From Histomonas meleagridis (taxonomy: Eukaryota; Parabasalia; Tritrichomonadida; Dientamoebidae), in assembly GCA_020186115.1 (NCBI GenBank), contig WSYJ01000029.1, positions 153,501 through 217,500 of the forward strand: a DNA stretch of 64,000 nucleotides, read 5' to 3'. The translations under genes were made by a program, and so were the position numbers. Positions 46,010-56,988 of the stretch are shown here, in pieces (position 1 is the first letter of the stretch; the number at the start of each line of letters is the position of its first letter). Under the pieces are notes generated by a model that ran no database searches, had not been told where the DNA came from, and saw nothing but the letters and a program-made list of their open reading frames with translations.

Positions 46010-48958
46010 TTATTTATTAAACGGTCGCGGAGACACAAGAGCAGGAATTCTTTTTTGAGAACCGAAACTCGACTCTATTTTTGGCTTTTGATCATTTATT
46101 GGGTTCAACGATTGTTGCGGAGGTTCTCCTGTGAAAGCTTTTTGGTAATTTGTTTCATGAGAGATTAATAATTTTCGAATGTTTTTGAAATTTTTATTAA
46201 ATTTTTCTATGAAATCAGCTCTTTCTAAAACGATTTCTTCGATTCTTTTAATATATTCAGTGTCTTCTAATATTATTTCTGATTTGTCAATTGAATCTTT
46301 ATTTTGAAACTCATCGATCATTTTTTGTTTCTCTTCGATTGCGCTTTTGTTTTCTTTTTTAATTCTTTTTCTTTCATTCTTATATTTTTCGTTTAGATCC
46401 GAAATATTTTTTTGATGATTTGCATTAATTTTTTCATTTGTTTCTATTTTCAGATATCGAATTTGTTCATTTTCTTCTTTCTTTAATTGTAATTCTATTT
46501 CTTTCATTTCAATTTGATGATTTTGCTTAATTAATTTTTGTTTTAATTCGAATTCTTTTTTTCGTTTTAATTTCTTTAAATTTCTTTGTGTTTCAAAATC
46601 GAATTTATATAAATCGATTCTTTTATCTAAAAGTTCATTTTGATGATTTCTTTTAATGTTATAAAGTTTTTCTTTAATTTCTTTTGTGTTTTTTCTTCCT
46701 TCATTGATAACATTTTTTAATTCTTTTTTATATTCATTTAATTCATTTTCTTTAGTTAAAACAAAATTTTTTAATTCTCTTTCATTTTCTTCTTTGAGAT
46801 TTTTAATTTTTATATTTATTTCTTCAATATTCTTTATATGTTTATTAGATTCTATTTCAAAATCATTTTTTATTGATTTAATTTTATTTTCATTTGTATT
46901 CATTTCGATTATTTTCTTTTCTTTAAATTGTTGAATTGTTTCCATTTTATTTTTTTCGATTTCATCCAATTCATTACGTAATTCATTCATTTTGATTAAA
47001 TATTTTTCTTTTGTCATTCTTCGTGCATCTTCATTAAGTTTAGCTTCATCTTGAAATTGTATTTTTAAGTTTTCGAACTTTTTATTCCATTCGTTTATAT
47101 AATTTTGTCTTTCTTCTTGCCATTTTATTTCATTTTTTTCTAATTCTTTTTTGAGTTTTGTTATATGACTTTGACGAGAAATTATTAAATTTTTATTTGT
47201 TATTTCTAAATTTGTTTTTTCATCAATTTTATTTTCGATGATTTGATTTATTTCATCGATTTGTTCATTCATTATATCATTTTTTAATTGGAATTCTTCA
47301 ATTTGTTTATTTTTGTTTTCGTATTTTATTTCATTTATTTTTTGTTTTAAATTGTTATTATATTTTTCTTCTAATATTTTCGAATCTAAAATAAATTTCT
47401 TTTTAAGATTTTCTGTTGATTCTAAATTAGTTATATCTAATTCTCGATTTTTTTCTTCTGATTCGTTTTCGAAATTTTTTATAATTTCGTCGTTTTTCTT
47501 TTTAATTAATGATATTTCATTCGAATGAATGAAATTTAAATTTATTATATTAATTTCCATTTCTTGTTTCAGTTTCAACATTTCGATTTTAATTTTTTCG
47601 ATTTCTCTTTGATATTCATTTATAATATTTTGTGATTGAGCAGAATTTTCTTTCATTTTGTTTTGTATTAATTTCGTTTTCTCAATTTCATTGTTTTTGA
47701 TTTCATTAATTTCATTTATAAATTTGTTTTTTAATTTTTCGTTTTCATTTTTTGATTCTTCGATTTTGTTTTCCATCATTTTTCTAATTTTAATAATTTC
47801 ATCAAAATGTTTTTGTTGCATTTCAATCATATGAAGATGTTCATTAATTTCTCTTTGATGAGCTTCTTCGATATTATTTGTAAAAAATGTATTTAAGTTT
47901 TCCATTTCTAATTGATATTTGTCATTAAGTTTTTGACTTTTTTCATCAGCTGATAATAAATTTTTTGATTTTTCTTCATATTGATGAAGAAGTTTCAAAT
48001 ATTTCTCTTTTTCTTGCTCAAGTGTTAACTTAAGTTGTTTAATGTAATTTTCGTGTTGTTGTTTTTCTGAATTTATTTGGTCTTTTAGTATTTGAATCTT
48101 TGATATTTGCTGTGCTTTGTATTCAGCAAAATTGTTTTGTGATTGATTATACTTCTTTTGAATAGCAAAAATGATTTTTTCATTACATTTTTCAAATGTC
48201 TTTATATGATTTTCTGATTCCGATTTTTGTGACTCAAACAACATAAGAAGTGATTCAATCGATGCGTCAAGTTTATTCGTTTGGATGTTTTCGATGTTTG
48301 TCTGAAATTCTTTCCGCCTTTTTTCAATTGCTTCAATTGTCGTTTGTCTGGAGGTCGTTAATGCTTTTTTATATTCATCGAGCTCTTCTTCGAGCTCTTG
48401 ACGAGTTTCTTCTTCATTTTTAGTGGCTTTTGAGCAAACAATTTCATACTCAGAATTTGCTTCCTTAATATGTTTTTCAAGTTCACTTTGTTTCTTTTTT
48501 TCAATCTTATTAGAAGCAATTTCATGAAGCTTTCGAATTTCACCTTCAGCTTCTTGTATGAAATTATTAATTTGATTTACTTGATTTTCAAGATTTAAAA
48601 CCTTGGTGTTTATTTCAGAGAGCTGCCTTGTTGCATTGTTTAAAATAATGTTTGATTTTTTATCAACATTTTCTTTGACTTTTTCAAATTCGACTTTGAT
48701 TTGCTGATATTTTGTTTCAAATTCCGATTTTACAGTATCTTCAATTAATGGTTTATATTTTTCATTTTTTTGAAGAGATTTTTTGATATTTTTTTCAGAT
48801 ATTGCTTTGATCTGTTTAATTTCATCTTGATATTCTACAATTTTTTGATCAATTCTATCTTTATTATCCAAGCTGTATGTGTGTAGTCTGTATACATTCA
48901 TTGTCATTTGTACTATCTTTTTACTAGTGTTCTTTTGCCATTTAGAATCAACATCCAT
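46010..48958 (-). CDS. long coiled-coil protein, 982 aa
   Basis: The start is ATG 48958. From about residue 15 to 920 it is an almost unbroken coiled coil rich in Glu, Lys, Asn and Ile (for example EEEDEYKKAL-like ELEEELDEYKKALTTSRQTT). The last ~60 residues are Pro/Ser-rich and contain PPQQSLNPINDQKPKIESSF. It is the type of protein often labelled 'viral A-type inclusion protein' in trichomonads, without real relation to viruses. It is probably a structural element of the cytoskeleton; no motor or membrane domain is visible. Confidence 0.8.
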   Translation of the reverse strand: MDVDSKWQKNTSKKIVQMTMNVYRLHTYSLDNKDRIDQKIVEYQDEIKQIKAISEKNIKKSLQKNEKYKPLIEDTVKSEFETKYQQIKVEFEKVKENVDKKSNIILNNATRQLSEINTKVLNLENQVNQINNFIQEAEGEIRKLHEIASNKIEKKKQSELEKHIKEANSEYEIVCSKATKNEEETRQELEEELDEYKKALTTSRQTTIEAIEKRRKEFQTNIENIQTNKLDASIESLLMLFESQKSESENHIKTFEKCNEKIIFAIQKKYNQSQNNFAEYKAQQISKIQILKDQINSEKQQHENYIKQLKLTLEQEKEKYLKLLHQYEEKSKNLLSADEKSQKLNDKYQLEMENLNTFFTNNIEEAHQREINEHLHMIEMQQKHFDEIIKIRKMMENKIEESKNENEKLKNKFINEINEIKNNEIEKTKLIQNKMKENSAQSQNIINEYQREIEKIKIEMLKLKQEMEINIINLNFIHSNEISLIKKKNDEIIKNFENESEEKNRELDITNLESTENLKKKFILDSKILEEKYNNNLKQKINEIKYENKNKQIEEFQLKNDIMNEQIDEINQIIENKIDEKTNLEITNKNLIISRQSHITKLKKELEKNEIKWQEERQNYINEWNKKFENLKIQFQDEAKLNEDARRMTKEKYLIKMNELRNELDEIEKNKMETIQQFKEKKIIEMNTNENKIKSIKNDFEIESNKHIKNIEEINIKIKNLKEENERELKNFVLTKENELNEYKKELKNVINEGRKNTKEIKEKLYNIKRNHQNELLDKRIDLYKFDFETQRNLKKLKRKKEFELKQKLIKQNHQIEMKEIELQLKKEENEQIRYLKIETNEKINANHQKNISDLNEKYKNERKRIKKENKSAIEEKQKMIDEFQNKDSIDKSEIILEDTEYIKRIEEIVLERADFIEKFNKNFKNIRKLLISHETNYQKAFTGEPPQQSLNPINDQKPKIESSFGSQKRIPALVSPRPFNK

Positions 48959-49103
48959 TCATACGTTTGTTTGAAGGGTTCGTTTAAATTCAACTTTCAC
49001 AAAACAAACTTAATGATTCATAAGATTAAATTAAAAGATGAAAACATAAAGGTTATCATATTTATTATAATAAAACAGTGATTATAAAAAGATTTGCAAG
49101 TGA

Positions 49104-49478
49104 TCATTTTTGGAGTGATTTTGAAAATTCAATATCATTTTCTTTGTACATTATTGCTTCGGCTAGTTTGCTTTGATTTTTCCCACTTTTTATTGTTGGG
49201 ATCTCAGCATTTAATTCTGCTCTTAAGCATGTAAGTGAATTTTCAAGTCCATGAAATTTCATAAATTCTTCAACATAGGCTAATGCTTGTATTGTTTCAT
49301 CATTTGTAGGTGTGTATCGCTTAATTCGAAGATGTGGTGGGATTTCACCTTGATCTTCCATTTCAACTATACACTTCATAACCTCTGCCTTCATTTCAGC
49401 ACGCATGCTCATCAAGTAGCCATTTTCTTCTAGCCTATCAACTGCTTTTTCACAAATTCCTTTTTTTCTTCTGCTCAT
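49104..49478 (-). CDS. CEP20/FOP-like LisH protein
   Basis: A protein of 124 residues from ATG 49478; the longer frame begins at TTG. The first part, YLMSMRAEMKAEVMKCIVEM, matches the FOP/FOPNL N-terminal dimerisation helix (LxxLRAEvkaEVf). The region with ALAYVEEFMKFHGLENSLTC is a LisH-like helix pair (YL.....YT.TL..E). In other eukaryotes such small proteins sit at centrioles and basal bodies. That fits a flagellate, but the location is inferred. A TTAACGGTTT motif lies 6-15 bp above the start. Confidence 0.65.
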   Translation of the reverse strand: MSRRKKGICEKAVDRLEENGYLMSMRAEMKAEVMKCIVEMEDQGEIPPHLRIKRYTPTNDETIQALAYVEEFMKFHGLENSLTCLRAELNAEIPTIKSGKNQSKLAEAIMYKENDIEFSKSLQK

Positions 49479-49483
49479 TTTTG

Positions 49484-49493
49484 TTAACGGTTT
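49484..49493 (+). promoter_or_regulatory. TTAACGGTTT motif above the CEP20-like gene
   Basis: On the plus strand, 6-15 bp before the minus-strand ATG at 49478. Identical to the decamer at 58678-58687 before the uS8 gene and at 53768-53777. Confidence 0.5.
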
Positions 49494-49776
49494 AATTATA
49501 AACGTTCCAAAATTCAATTGACAATTTCTTCTAATGTTTTATTCCAAAAAAACAACTGCTTTTTATAATTTACCTCTTATTTCATTTGCATCAGCCCAAG
49601 GAATATAAAGCATTCATAGATATAAAAGTTTCATATTTAAGATCGAGATTTGCATTGAAGAATGATTTCGAATTAAATCTTTTTAAACCAATGCTTTTAC
49701 TAATTTATTGTCTTTCATTAAATTGAATTTACATTTACTCAAATATTTTTCAATAATTTTATCAATTTTTTTTATT

Positions 49777-50487
49777 TTATATTAGATATTCCTTATTTTC
49801 TTCTGCGCATTCAATGTTCGGAATTTGTTTCTTTAGCTCATTCAGTAATTGACCTTTATTCCCATTCGGATTGTGGTGAATGGTTAATGTTTTCTCTGGA
49901 TTCGCAAGTTTGAGGAACTCAATTAAATCTTCCGGACATGTGTGTGATAGCTTCTTTTTTTCGTTTGTATAGTAACATTCGTGTATAAGTAAATTGGAAT
50001 TTTTCGCATATTGTAAATAGCTTGATTCAGCATTAGAAGTTGTATCTGTAATGAAACACAATGACTTGCCATTATATTCAAGTCTAAAACCTTTGCACGG
50101 ACAAGAATGCGCAACATCAAAATGATATATTTTGGAGCCATTTTCTAAGCAAACAGGATTTTCTTTGTCCAATGGAACACCTATATAATTCGGATGGCTA
50201 CCAACAAATGGAGGATTTAAAATTACATCAAGAGAATCTAAAACACTTTGTGTTGCATGTATATAAATTTTTGCATTTAAAACCTTAACATTTCCAAGGC
50301 CAATAATATGGTCCAAATGCGCATGTGATAAAAATATGTGTAAATCTTTTGTTTGAATATATTTTGATGCACGAAATAGTCCAGATCCACAATCAAAAAT
50401 AATGCCTAATTCAGGTACCATAAAGCAGACTGTGAAATTTGTCTCGGTTGTAAAATATCCACCAGAGCCAAGGCAAACAGCCTTCAT
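49777..50487 (-). CDS. metallo-beta-lactamase fold hydrolase (RNase Z / phosphodiesterase-like)
   Basis: A protein of 236 residues. The metal site has SHAHLDH at 54-60 (HxHxDH), a Gly-rich SGGYFTTETNF opening and a second set of ligands FITDTTS (~149) and HECYY (~170). A terminal TIHHNPNG follows. The two metal-binding blocks and the absence of an mRNA-3'-end-processing C-terminal domain point to an RNase Z-, cAMP phosphodiesterase- or small-ligand-type hydrolase. The fold and motifs are clear; the substrate cannot be chosen. It has no signal peptide. Confidence 0.82.
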   Translation of the reverse strand: MKAVCLGSGGYFTTETNFTVCFMVPELGIIFDCGSGLFRASKYIQTKDLHIFLSHAHLDHIIGLGNVKVLNAKIYIHATQSVLDSLDVILNPPFVGSHPNYIGVPLDKENPVCLENGSKIYHFDVAHSCPCKGFRLEYNGKSLCFITDTTSNAESSYLQYAKNSNLLIHECYYTNEKKKLSHTCPEDLIEFLKLANPEKTLTIHHNPNGNKGQLLNELKKQIPNIECAEENKEYLI

Positions 50488-50995
50488 GAAATGAAGGCAC
50501 CACTTTTAAACTTTTTGGAAACATTGCGAAAACTCATATAAAATTTTGAATGAATATGATAATGTAAATAAGTCAATATTGGTTTCAATTTTGATTGGAA
50601 TTCATTAATAGTATTATACTATTAAGATCTTAATTTCTGATATAAAGTATTGAATTTGGCTTTACTAATTATTATTAATATCATACTAATTATTATGCCA
50701 ATTAAGTAGAATTGGAAAAAATTGGCCTATATAATTATGTACATCAATATTACATGTAAATCTTACTGATTCAAATATGAAATCAAAATTAATTCGATAT
50801 TTGAGGTTGGTAAAAAATAACAAGGTGATCGTTACCGTGAGTGACACTTTTTTATTATCAATGAAAATGGCAAACGATACGTCATCTATGATCATCAACT
50901 TTTACCAACCTTAGCAATATATTTATTATTATTATTTTTCACCCAATGCAATCACTATGAAAAAATTCATGACATTTCATAGGGTTTTTGGTTTC

Positions 50996-51023
50996 AAAAA
51001 AAAAAAAAAAAAAAAAAAAAAAA
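50996..51023 (+). repeat. poly-A tract, 28 A
   Basis: An uninterrupted run of A at 50996-51023, by far the longest homopolymer in the window. No retroelement or coding sequence ends directly before it, so a processed-mRNA insertion cannot be shown. Confidence 0.85.
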
Positions 51024-51094
51024 TTAAAATTCATTAATCTTGGTTTTATATTTGCTATGATCTATTAATATAATTTCTAAGAGAATATAATCTT

Positions 51095-51270
51095 ACAAAG
51101 GTAGCTGTTATTCAAAAAATATTTTAAATATATTGTTCTCAAAAAAAATTCAAGTTTACTTTGGTAAATTCTAATAGTATCTATTTAATGTGCTTCCAAG
51201 CATGTCAATGTCAAAAAGTCACTTGTTTATGTGTATAACTTTTGTAATAGGAAATTAAACTGTTTCATTT
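51095..51270 (+). repeat. diverged copy of the 37.1-kb repeat
   Basis: Shares GGTAG.TGTT..TCAAAAAAT, then TTTGGTAAATTCTAAT, TATCTATTTAATG and TC.A.GTCAAAAA with 37080-37250 in the same order and orientation. No ankyrin exon follows directly here. Confidence 0.65.
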
Positions 51271-52552
51271 TCTAAACAACGACGCAACAAATGAAATTAT
51301 TATTAAATAAGGAAAAATACCTTAAGAACATTTGCAGATATCAAAATTTCGATTCAATTTAACCCAAAGCGATTATTATAAAAAATCCATGCATTATCTT
51401 TGTAATGTTGTTTCCAAAATTTTTTTTGTTGAAGTTTTTCTTATAATGCACTTTATAACATTAATGTTTTTATGAATTTCCATTTTGCGTTGTGGGGATA
51501 TTTGTCATATTGTTATTTTCATATGTTTGCATGTTTATATCAACTTTTATTTTGATACAATTATTTCGATTGTTTTAGATGAACATTCAAACTTTGAGTT
51601 GATTTTGATCATTATTAGCAATGTACGCTTCATTTCTATTTCTTATTGAAAATGAAGATCTGGTGTTATTAAAGATGACATTTAGAATTTTCGTTCTCAC
51701 TTTTTTCACGAAGTACATTTATTATTTCTGTGTAACCTTTTGTTTAAATTAAGTTTCAGATGAAAATATTCAATTTTAAAAATTTCCCTCTCATCATTGA
51801 TCACTTTGTATTTCCATCAAAAATTAATTTTTGCAAATTATTTTTGCATAAATATGATCTACATTAGTTCTAGTATGTTTCAACAAAGTTATATAAAATT
51901 TTATAAGAGGAATTTTTTGTGATGGAATTTCGATATATAAGCAAAATTTCAAAAATCTGTCTTTGTAAAATTTCATAAATAAAAAATTGATTTTTTTAAT
52001 ATTTTCAAAATTTCGTTTGATGCTTCGTGTAATGAATAAATTAATATATGAAATTTCGATAGTTTTCCAGGTAAAAGTGTCGATTTTGTATGCGTATCGG
52101 CTGTCAAATCAAACCCTATCTGTTTTGACTACTAACCGAATTATCCTCCCAAAAAGCAAAACTTTTATCTGAAAATCAATCAAAAAATGTCCATAATTTT
52201 TCAAACACATCGGTCTTGACCAGGGCACTCCAATATAAATATTTTCAGGTTTGGACTGTTTTTTTTTTAAATATCATTAAATATTCGATGAAATAGTATC
52301 ATTTAATATGCAAATATATATGTATATATTCTACTCACCTAACATAATTATTCAAAATAATCCGAAATTACAAGAAAAACCGATTTTTCTTTCCTGTTTA
52401 AGTGAACTGACAAATCAAATCGTGTCACTTTAAACCGTTGAATTTGAACGCAAAAACGTTTTTGATAACGAATTTGTAAGCGGCTGAATTTAAATAATTA
52501 AAAGTGACAATGATATAACGGATTATCGTTCAAATAAGAATCAAATTGTTTA

Positions 52553-53677
52553 TTACTGTTGGCGGTGAAATTCAACAACTTTTTGAGCAACAATTTGGAA
52601 TAAGTTACGAATGCTCTGTTCTTCCATAGCACAAGTTGGGATGACTTGAACCCACGCAGATTCTGCTCGGTCTGGCTTTAATTCGGAGAGGAATGTTTGT
52701 TTGACATGTTCAATGCATTCGTCTGGGTTGGATGTGTCGCCTCTGAAGTCAGAGTATGCCTGCTGGAACTTCTCTGGATGGTTTTCGAGTTTTGCCTTGA
52801 ATACATCGACTTTGTTTAAAACAAGGAAAATTGGCTTATTCTTGAATACCTCTGAGTTTGCGATGCTTCCGAAAAGTTCCTTGGAGTCGTCAGTACGTGT
52901 TGTTGCCTCATCTTCGAACATGCATTGATCAAAATCAGATAACGAAACAACAAAAAGAAGGAAGTTAACGCCTTGGAAACAACGTGGCCACCTAGCTCTT
53001 TCACTCTTTTGACCACCAACATCAACTAATTGTGTCTTGATGTTGTTGTCAATGAAGAAGTTGATATCAGAAATACCTGTAGTTCTGATACGGCTCTTGA
53101 GAAGATCCTCGTTAGTTGGGACATAGTCTTGTTGTGCAATCTGCTCAACTTTGTCAAAGAAATATGCTGCGTTATCTCCAATTCCGATGGAATTATTTTC
53201 TTTGTATGTAACTTTCATGATAGGGTCGTTCCAGATTTGCTTGATTTCTTGAGCAATTTCTGGGATCAATTCATCTTCGTTAAGTTGAAGGCTAGAAATA
53301 TCATCAATGCATCCTGAAAGCTCTGCAGCGACTGATTGACCATTTCTCTTTTGGGCGTCAATTAACGCTTTTATATCATAGATAAGGTTGATGTTAATAA
53401 CTGATTTCATTGCCATTCTTTCTTCTTCGCTGAAACCTCCACAATATATTAGTTTCAACTGTCTCCAAATGGTTGACTTTCCACACTCACCTGCTCCAAG
53501 GGTAAGAATCTTTATATCATGGTCGTCAAATTCACCAGGCGTAATTTTAATGGAATTATCGTTTGGAGTCGATGCTTGTGGAGTAGCGGCTGGTTCAGGA
53601 GTATCATTTTGTGGTTGGCTTGGTTTTGTACTCTTTGGTTTACTTGCGTCGTCTGTTTTTGAGGCGAAACAACCCAT
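52553..53677 (-). CDS. heterotrimeric G-protein alpha subunit
   Basis: A protein of 374 residues with all G-box motifs: GAGECGKST (61-69); switch I RIRTTGI with R196 and T199; switch II DVGGQKSER with Q223; NKVD; and TCAME, where the usual motif is TCAT. The N-terminus MGCFASK allows N-myristoylation (Gly2) and palmitoylation (Cys3). A 45-residue disordered N-terminal region rich in Pro/Ser/Thr precedes the Ras-like part, longer than normal. It transduces signals from 7TM receptors. A 7TM protein lies 1.3 kb upstream on the same strand. The start is ATG 53677. Confidence 0.94.
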   Translation of the reverse strand: MGCFASKTDDASKPKSTKPSQPQNDTPEPAATPQASTPNDNSIKITPGEFDDHDIKILTLGAGECGKSTIWRQLKLIYCGGFSEEERMAMKSVININLIYDIKALIDAQKRNGQSVAAELSGCIDDISSLQLNEDELIPEIAQEIKQIWNDPIMKVTYKENNSIGIGDNAAYFFDKVEQIAQQDYVPTNEDLLKSRIRTTGISDINFFIDNNIKTQLVDVGGQKSERARWPRCFQGVNFLLFVVSLSDFDQCMFEDEATTRTDDSKELFGSIANSEVFKNKPIFLVLNKVDVFKAKLENHPEKFQQAYSDFRGDTSNPDECIEHVKQTFLSELKPDRAESAWVQVIPTCAMEEQSIRNLFQIVAQKVVEFHRQQ

Positions 53678-55016
53678 GTGAGAAAATGTTTCGATAAATT
53701 CAAAAAGTTAAATATTTCTGTGAAAAACCGATCGCCTCTCAAAAAGCGGCGGCAGAATTTTTTTGGCTTAACGGTTTGGTCGGGTTATTTTCACTCAAAA
53801 ACGATTAAATTTAATTGGTTGAGTAAAGTTTTGAAATCATGCTTGTTTTTTCTTGTACTTCAAATTGAATTATTAGAATAGATAAAACCATGTATATTTA
53901 AATCTAATAGAATTAATGATTGATAAATAAAATATTAAAAATATGTAAAATTACAAAAATTCATTAATTATTTACTTCCAAATCTCATAAATATTTAAAG
54001 TGCTTTCTTGTCTAATTTTGTTGTTACGATGATATTAATATTTGAGCTCGAACCGAATAATCAGAATTTCATTCAAAACCGCGAAAAATCCTTTTTTATC
54101 ATAAATCAAATAATAATTGTCAGAAACAGAGATGAGTTTATCTTGCTTATCGGACATGACACTAAAAAATGATATATAATTATATAATTTAATAATTATA
54201 ATTAACTATTTAAAAAAGTTTTTTACGGTTTTGTCGTCAAAATTTTTTCTGATTGGCATTTATTTGAGGGTGGTGAGCTCACCTATGATATCATAAGCCA
54301 AAAAATATCGAATAAATTTTTCATAAAAACAACATTTTATAAAGCTGACATCGAGATATCATATATTTGCGTTTTTAAAGGATCTCATATGGTGTAAATT
54401 AATTTAATATTAAATTAGTTATGAATATAAATATATTTTATTTGTTGTTCTTCTTTTAACTACTTTTCTAATTTCACCCAGAATATATTTAGCGCACAAT
54501 ATCTCGAACATTTATTTTGTCCAAGCAAATTAGTAATTACTGATTCACATGAGTATTACCCTAATTTTTTCAATTGATGAATTGATATCAATTCTTGAAA
54601 TTTATATTTTGATTGAACCTCGATTTCTATTTGAAATCAACTTTACAAAGAGAGATATTAATGATGATATTATTGGATTTAAAAAAATTTTATTTGAATT
54701 TTTTTAATGCATTAAAATTGCTCAAGCAAGAAAACAAAACGCATTGATATTTTTGTATCATATGCATGTTTCGATAAGCTAAGGTTTTATGGTTATATTA
54801 TGGTGTTAAAATTTAAATATTTTTCATCATTGAAAATAAAAATACGAAAGTTTTTGAATTTCTTTTTGAACGAAAAGGAATTAATATTCATGTTTACTTA
54901 AACAAAAAATGATTACTATTTATATCTTCAATATTAAAACAAATGATAACATAAAACTTTTTATTTTTACCAAGTAAAATCATTTAAAACAAATGAATTT
55001 AAACATTTTTTACATA
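53678..55016. other. intergenic, weak decayed signals
   Basis: No intact gene. It contains TTAACGGTTTGGTC at 53768-53781, nearly identical to the uS8 upstream motif. A weak helical ORF-like patch at 54640-54900 (broken by stops) may be the rest of a DUF3447/ankyrin gene, but this is not certain. AT-rich otherwise. Confidence 0.4.
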
Positions 55017-55916
55017 TTAATACTCTCCCGAAATTTCATCATCTAACACACTTTTATATTCAGAAGCAGAAGGGATCAATAAGAAGTCCATAAAAGTCAC
55101 AAATCCGAGCGGCATACATTGCCCTAACATTTCTTTCGAAATATAAAAATACAAAAACTCATTGCTGCAATCAGATCGTTTCCAACTTTGAACAATTATT
55201 CGATAAAACACACGAGTAACAACTCTTATCATATACCCAACACATATAGCAATGCTCATTGCATAAATAAGTTGCTCTTGCGTACCAGAACATAATTTAC
55301 ATGAGATGCCAAGACCTCGACCAATATAAATGGTGAATGCAAGAAAAAGAATGGTGGAAGTAGTGTCACGAACAATGGCGTTGATTGACTCCGCTTGACC
55401 AATGGTTTTGAATTTTTCGGGATTATTCATATATAAGATTTCAAGAATTATAAACAATATGAAAAGGGTGGAAAAGATAATTAATAAGACAGCTATTAAT
55501 ATTTTGACGTATTTAAAGACTTTTTCACGGGTACCGCCGATGAAGTTTCCATATATTCCACACCAATTATAAAGAATAACTAGATAAGCAATGCTTGCAA
55601 CAGACCCTGGAAGTAAAAGAACTATCACTTTCCATGCACCAAGTTCTTTTCCAGTATCATATCCATAAACTTCAAGTGTGAGAAGAGAGGCTTTGAGGAA
55701 AAGCGTAACAGAAAAGAAAGTTCGAAAAAATATCTTGGAAAATTTGGCTTGGCTAGAAGTTTTGTAAACCCGATAAATAGTGATAATACTAACAATAAAA
55801 AATACGTAGAAAAGCGATGTGCAAAAAGAAAGTGTTATAACATACCCTTTCTTTGGATCATTTTCTGAACAATAAAATGAATTTATAATGTGAGAAATGT
55901 TTGGAGGCAAAGACAT
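55017..55916 (-). CDS. seven-transmembrane protein
   Basis: A protein of 299 residues with about seven hydrophobic helices (for example VITLSFCTSLFYVFFIVSII, VKILIAVLLIIFSTLFILFI, LSIAICVGYMIRVV-like near residue 230). A short extracellular-type N-terminus contains NIS and a Cys. The segment SFCTSLFYVFFIVSI and the WCGIY near TM3-4 loosely recall THH1/TOM1/TOM3 and GPCR-like families. The topology is clear; receptor function is not proven. It is a neighbour of the G-alpha gene on the same strand, but a shared operon is not expected in a eukaryote. Confidence 0.65.
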   Translation of the reverse strand: MSLPPNISHIINSFYCSENDPKKGYVITLSFCTSLFYVFFIVSIITIYRVYKTSSQAKFSKIFFRTFFSVTLFLKASLLTLEVYGYDTGKELGAWKVIVLLLPGSVASIAYLVILYNWCGIYGNFIGGTREKVFKYVKILIAVLLIIFSTLFILFIILEILYMNNPEKFKTIGQAESINAIVRDTTSTILFLAFTIYIGRGLGISCKLCSGTQEQLIYAMSIAICVGYMIRVVTRVFYRIIVQSWKRSDCSNEFLYFYISKEMLGQCMPLGFVTFMDFLLIPSASEYKSVLDDEISGEY

Positions 55917-56988
55917 TTTTAATTAAACGGTCTATTTTTACTTTTTGAGACATTTTTTATCACACTTTTCAATTTAAAATTTATCGATAAATTTTTCTGA
56001 GTGATTCTTAACGTACTGAGGTAACTACTTGACCGTTAGCGATCGATTTTTGCATTTATTTGGTATCATACATCTCCATCAACAAAAAATGAACAATTCC
56101 CCTTATCCCAATCAAATGTTTTTTAAGTTTGGAAAAAATAAATGTTGAACAGTAAATTAGTTAAAGAAAGGGTCAATTCTTAAAAATTCTTACTATCTTT
56201 CACCAAAATAAGATACATCAATCTGTTAATAAAAATTTTGATTATCTACCAATTTTGATTGTGAAACCTTCTTTAACTTTATTCAACAAAAAAAATCTTG
56301 TTTTATCAAATCAACGAACAATGATATTATTTGTTTTAAATATCCATCTGGATTTAGTCACATATTAAGTAATTTAATATTCTTTGCTTTTTATTCACAA
56401 AAGAAAGTTCTATTTTATATGAAATATTTAGAAGCAATACAAACAGCAGGAGAAACATATAAAAACAGTTCTGCCTCTTGTACTGAACCACTCTAAATTG
56501 CACATAAATAACTCACCATCCTGCAATATGAGGATTTCGCATTCGCCCGAAAATGCTCATTTTATGACAACGGTTTGCAAACAGGTGCACCTCTCAAAAT
56601 GTTGTTTTACAACTATTCAATCGGTCCCTAGGAATTTTTCAATAATAACGTTCATATCGGCCGTAATACTTTCAATCCAAAAACTTTGAGGTTTGAATAC
56701 ATATTGAATTTTAAGAAGCAGAACGTTTTTTTTCCAGAATGATCATCATTTCTTAAAAAAAGATATTTCTAAAAAAAACGACAATCCAACTTGTATTCAA
56801 AGTTCAAATTCTATCAACCAACATAAGCCTTTATTGTCTCATAAAGGAAATAAAAAATTTAACGCAAAATACACCAGAAATTGAAAATTTATCCATTATC
56901 AACGTTTTTATTTTCAGTCCTTGAAACAAAATGACGGCATTGAATTTCCAGAACATTTCACATTAGCCAAAACCGAATATTTTTCAAA
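55917..56988. other. intergenic, mostly unrecognised
   Basis: No intact gene. A patch at 56500-56640 is less AT-rich and reads as ILRGAPVCKPLS, then NEHFRANAKSSYCRM, on the minus strand with stops, so it is probably decayed coding sequence. A TTAAACGGTCT element lies at 55923-55933, just before the 7TM gene start. Confidence 0.4.

Larger units (their letters stand above)
50488..52552. other. 2-kb gene-poor region with ankyrin remnants
   Basis: No intact gene. It contains an A28 tract (50996-51023), a diverged copy of the 37.1-kb repeat (51095-51270) and, on the minus strand near 51700-51745, the ankyrin-like peptide KGYTEIINVLREKSENENSK. All suggest an old ankyrin-gene graveyard. Confidence 0.5.

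Noticed and set aside
46010-48958. Naming the long coiled-coil gene as a viral inclusion protein
   Set aside because: That label comes from low-complexity coiled-coil similarity; no viral feature is present.
50996-51023. A28 tract as the tail of a processed retrocopy
   Set aside because: No coding or retroelement sequence ends directly before it and no target-site duplication is visible.
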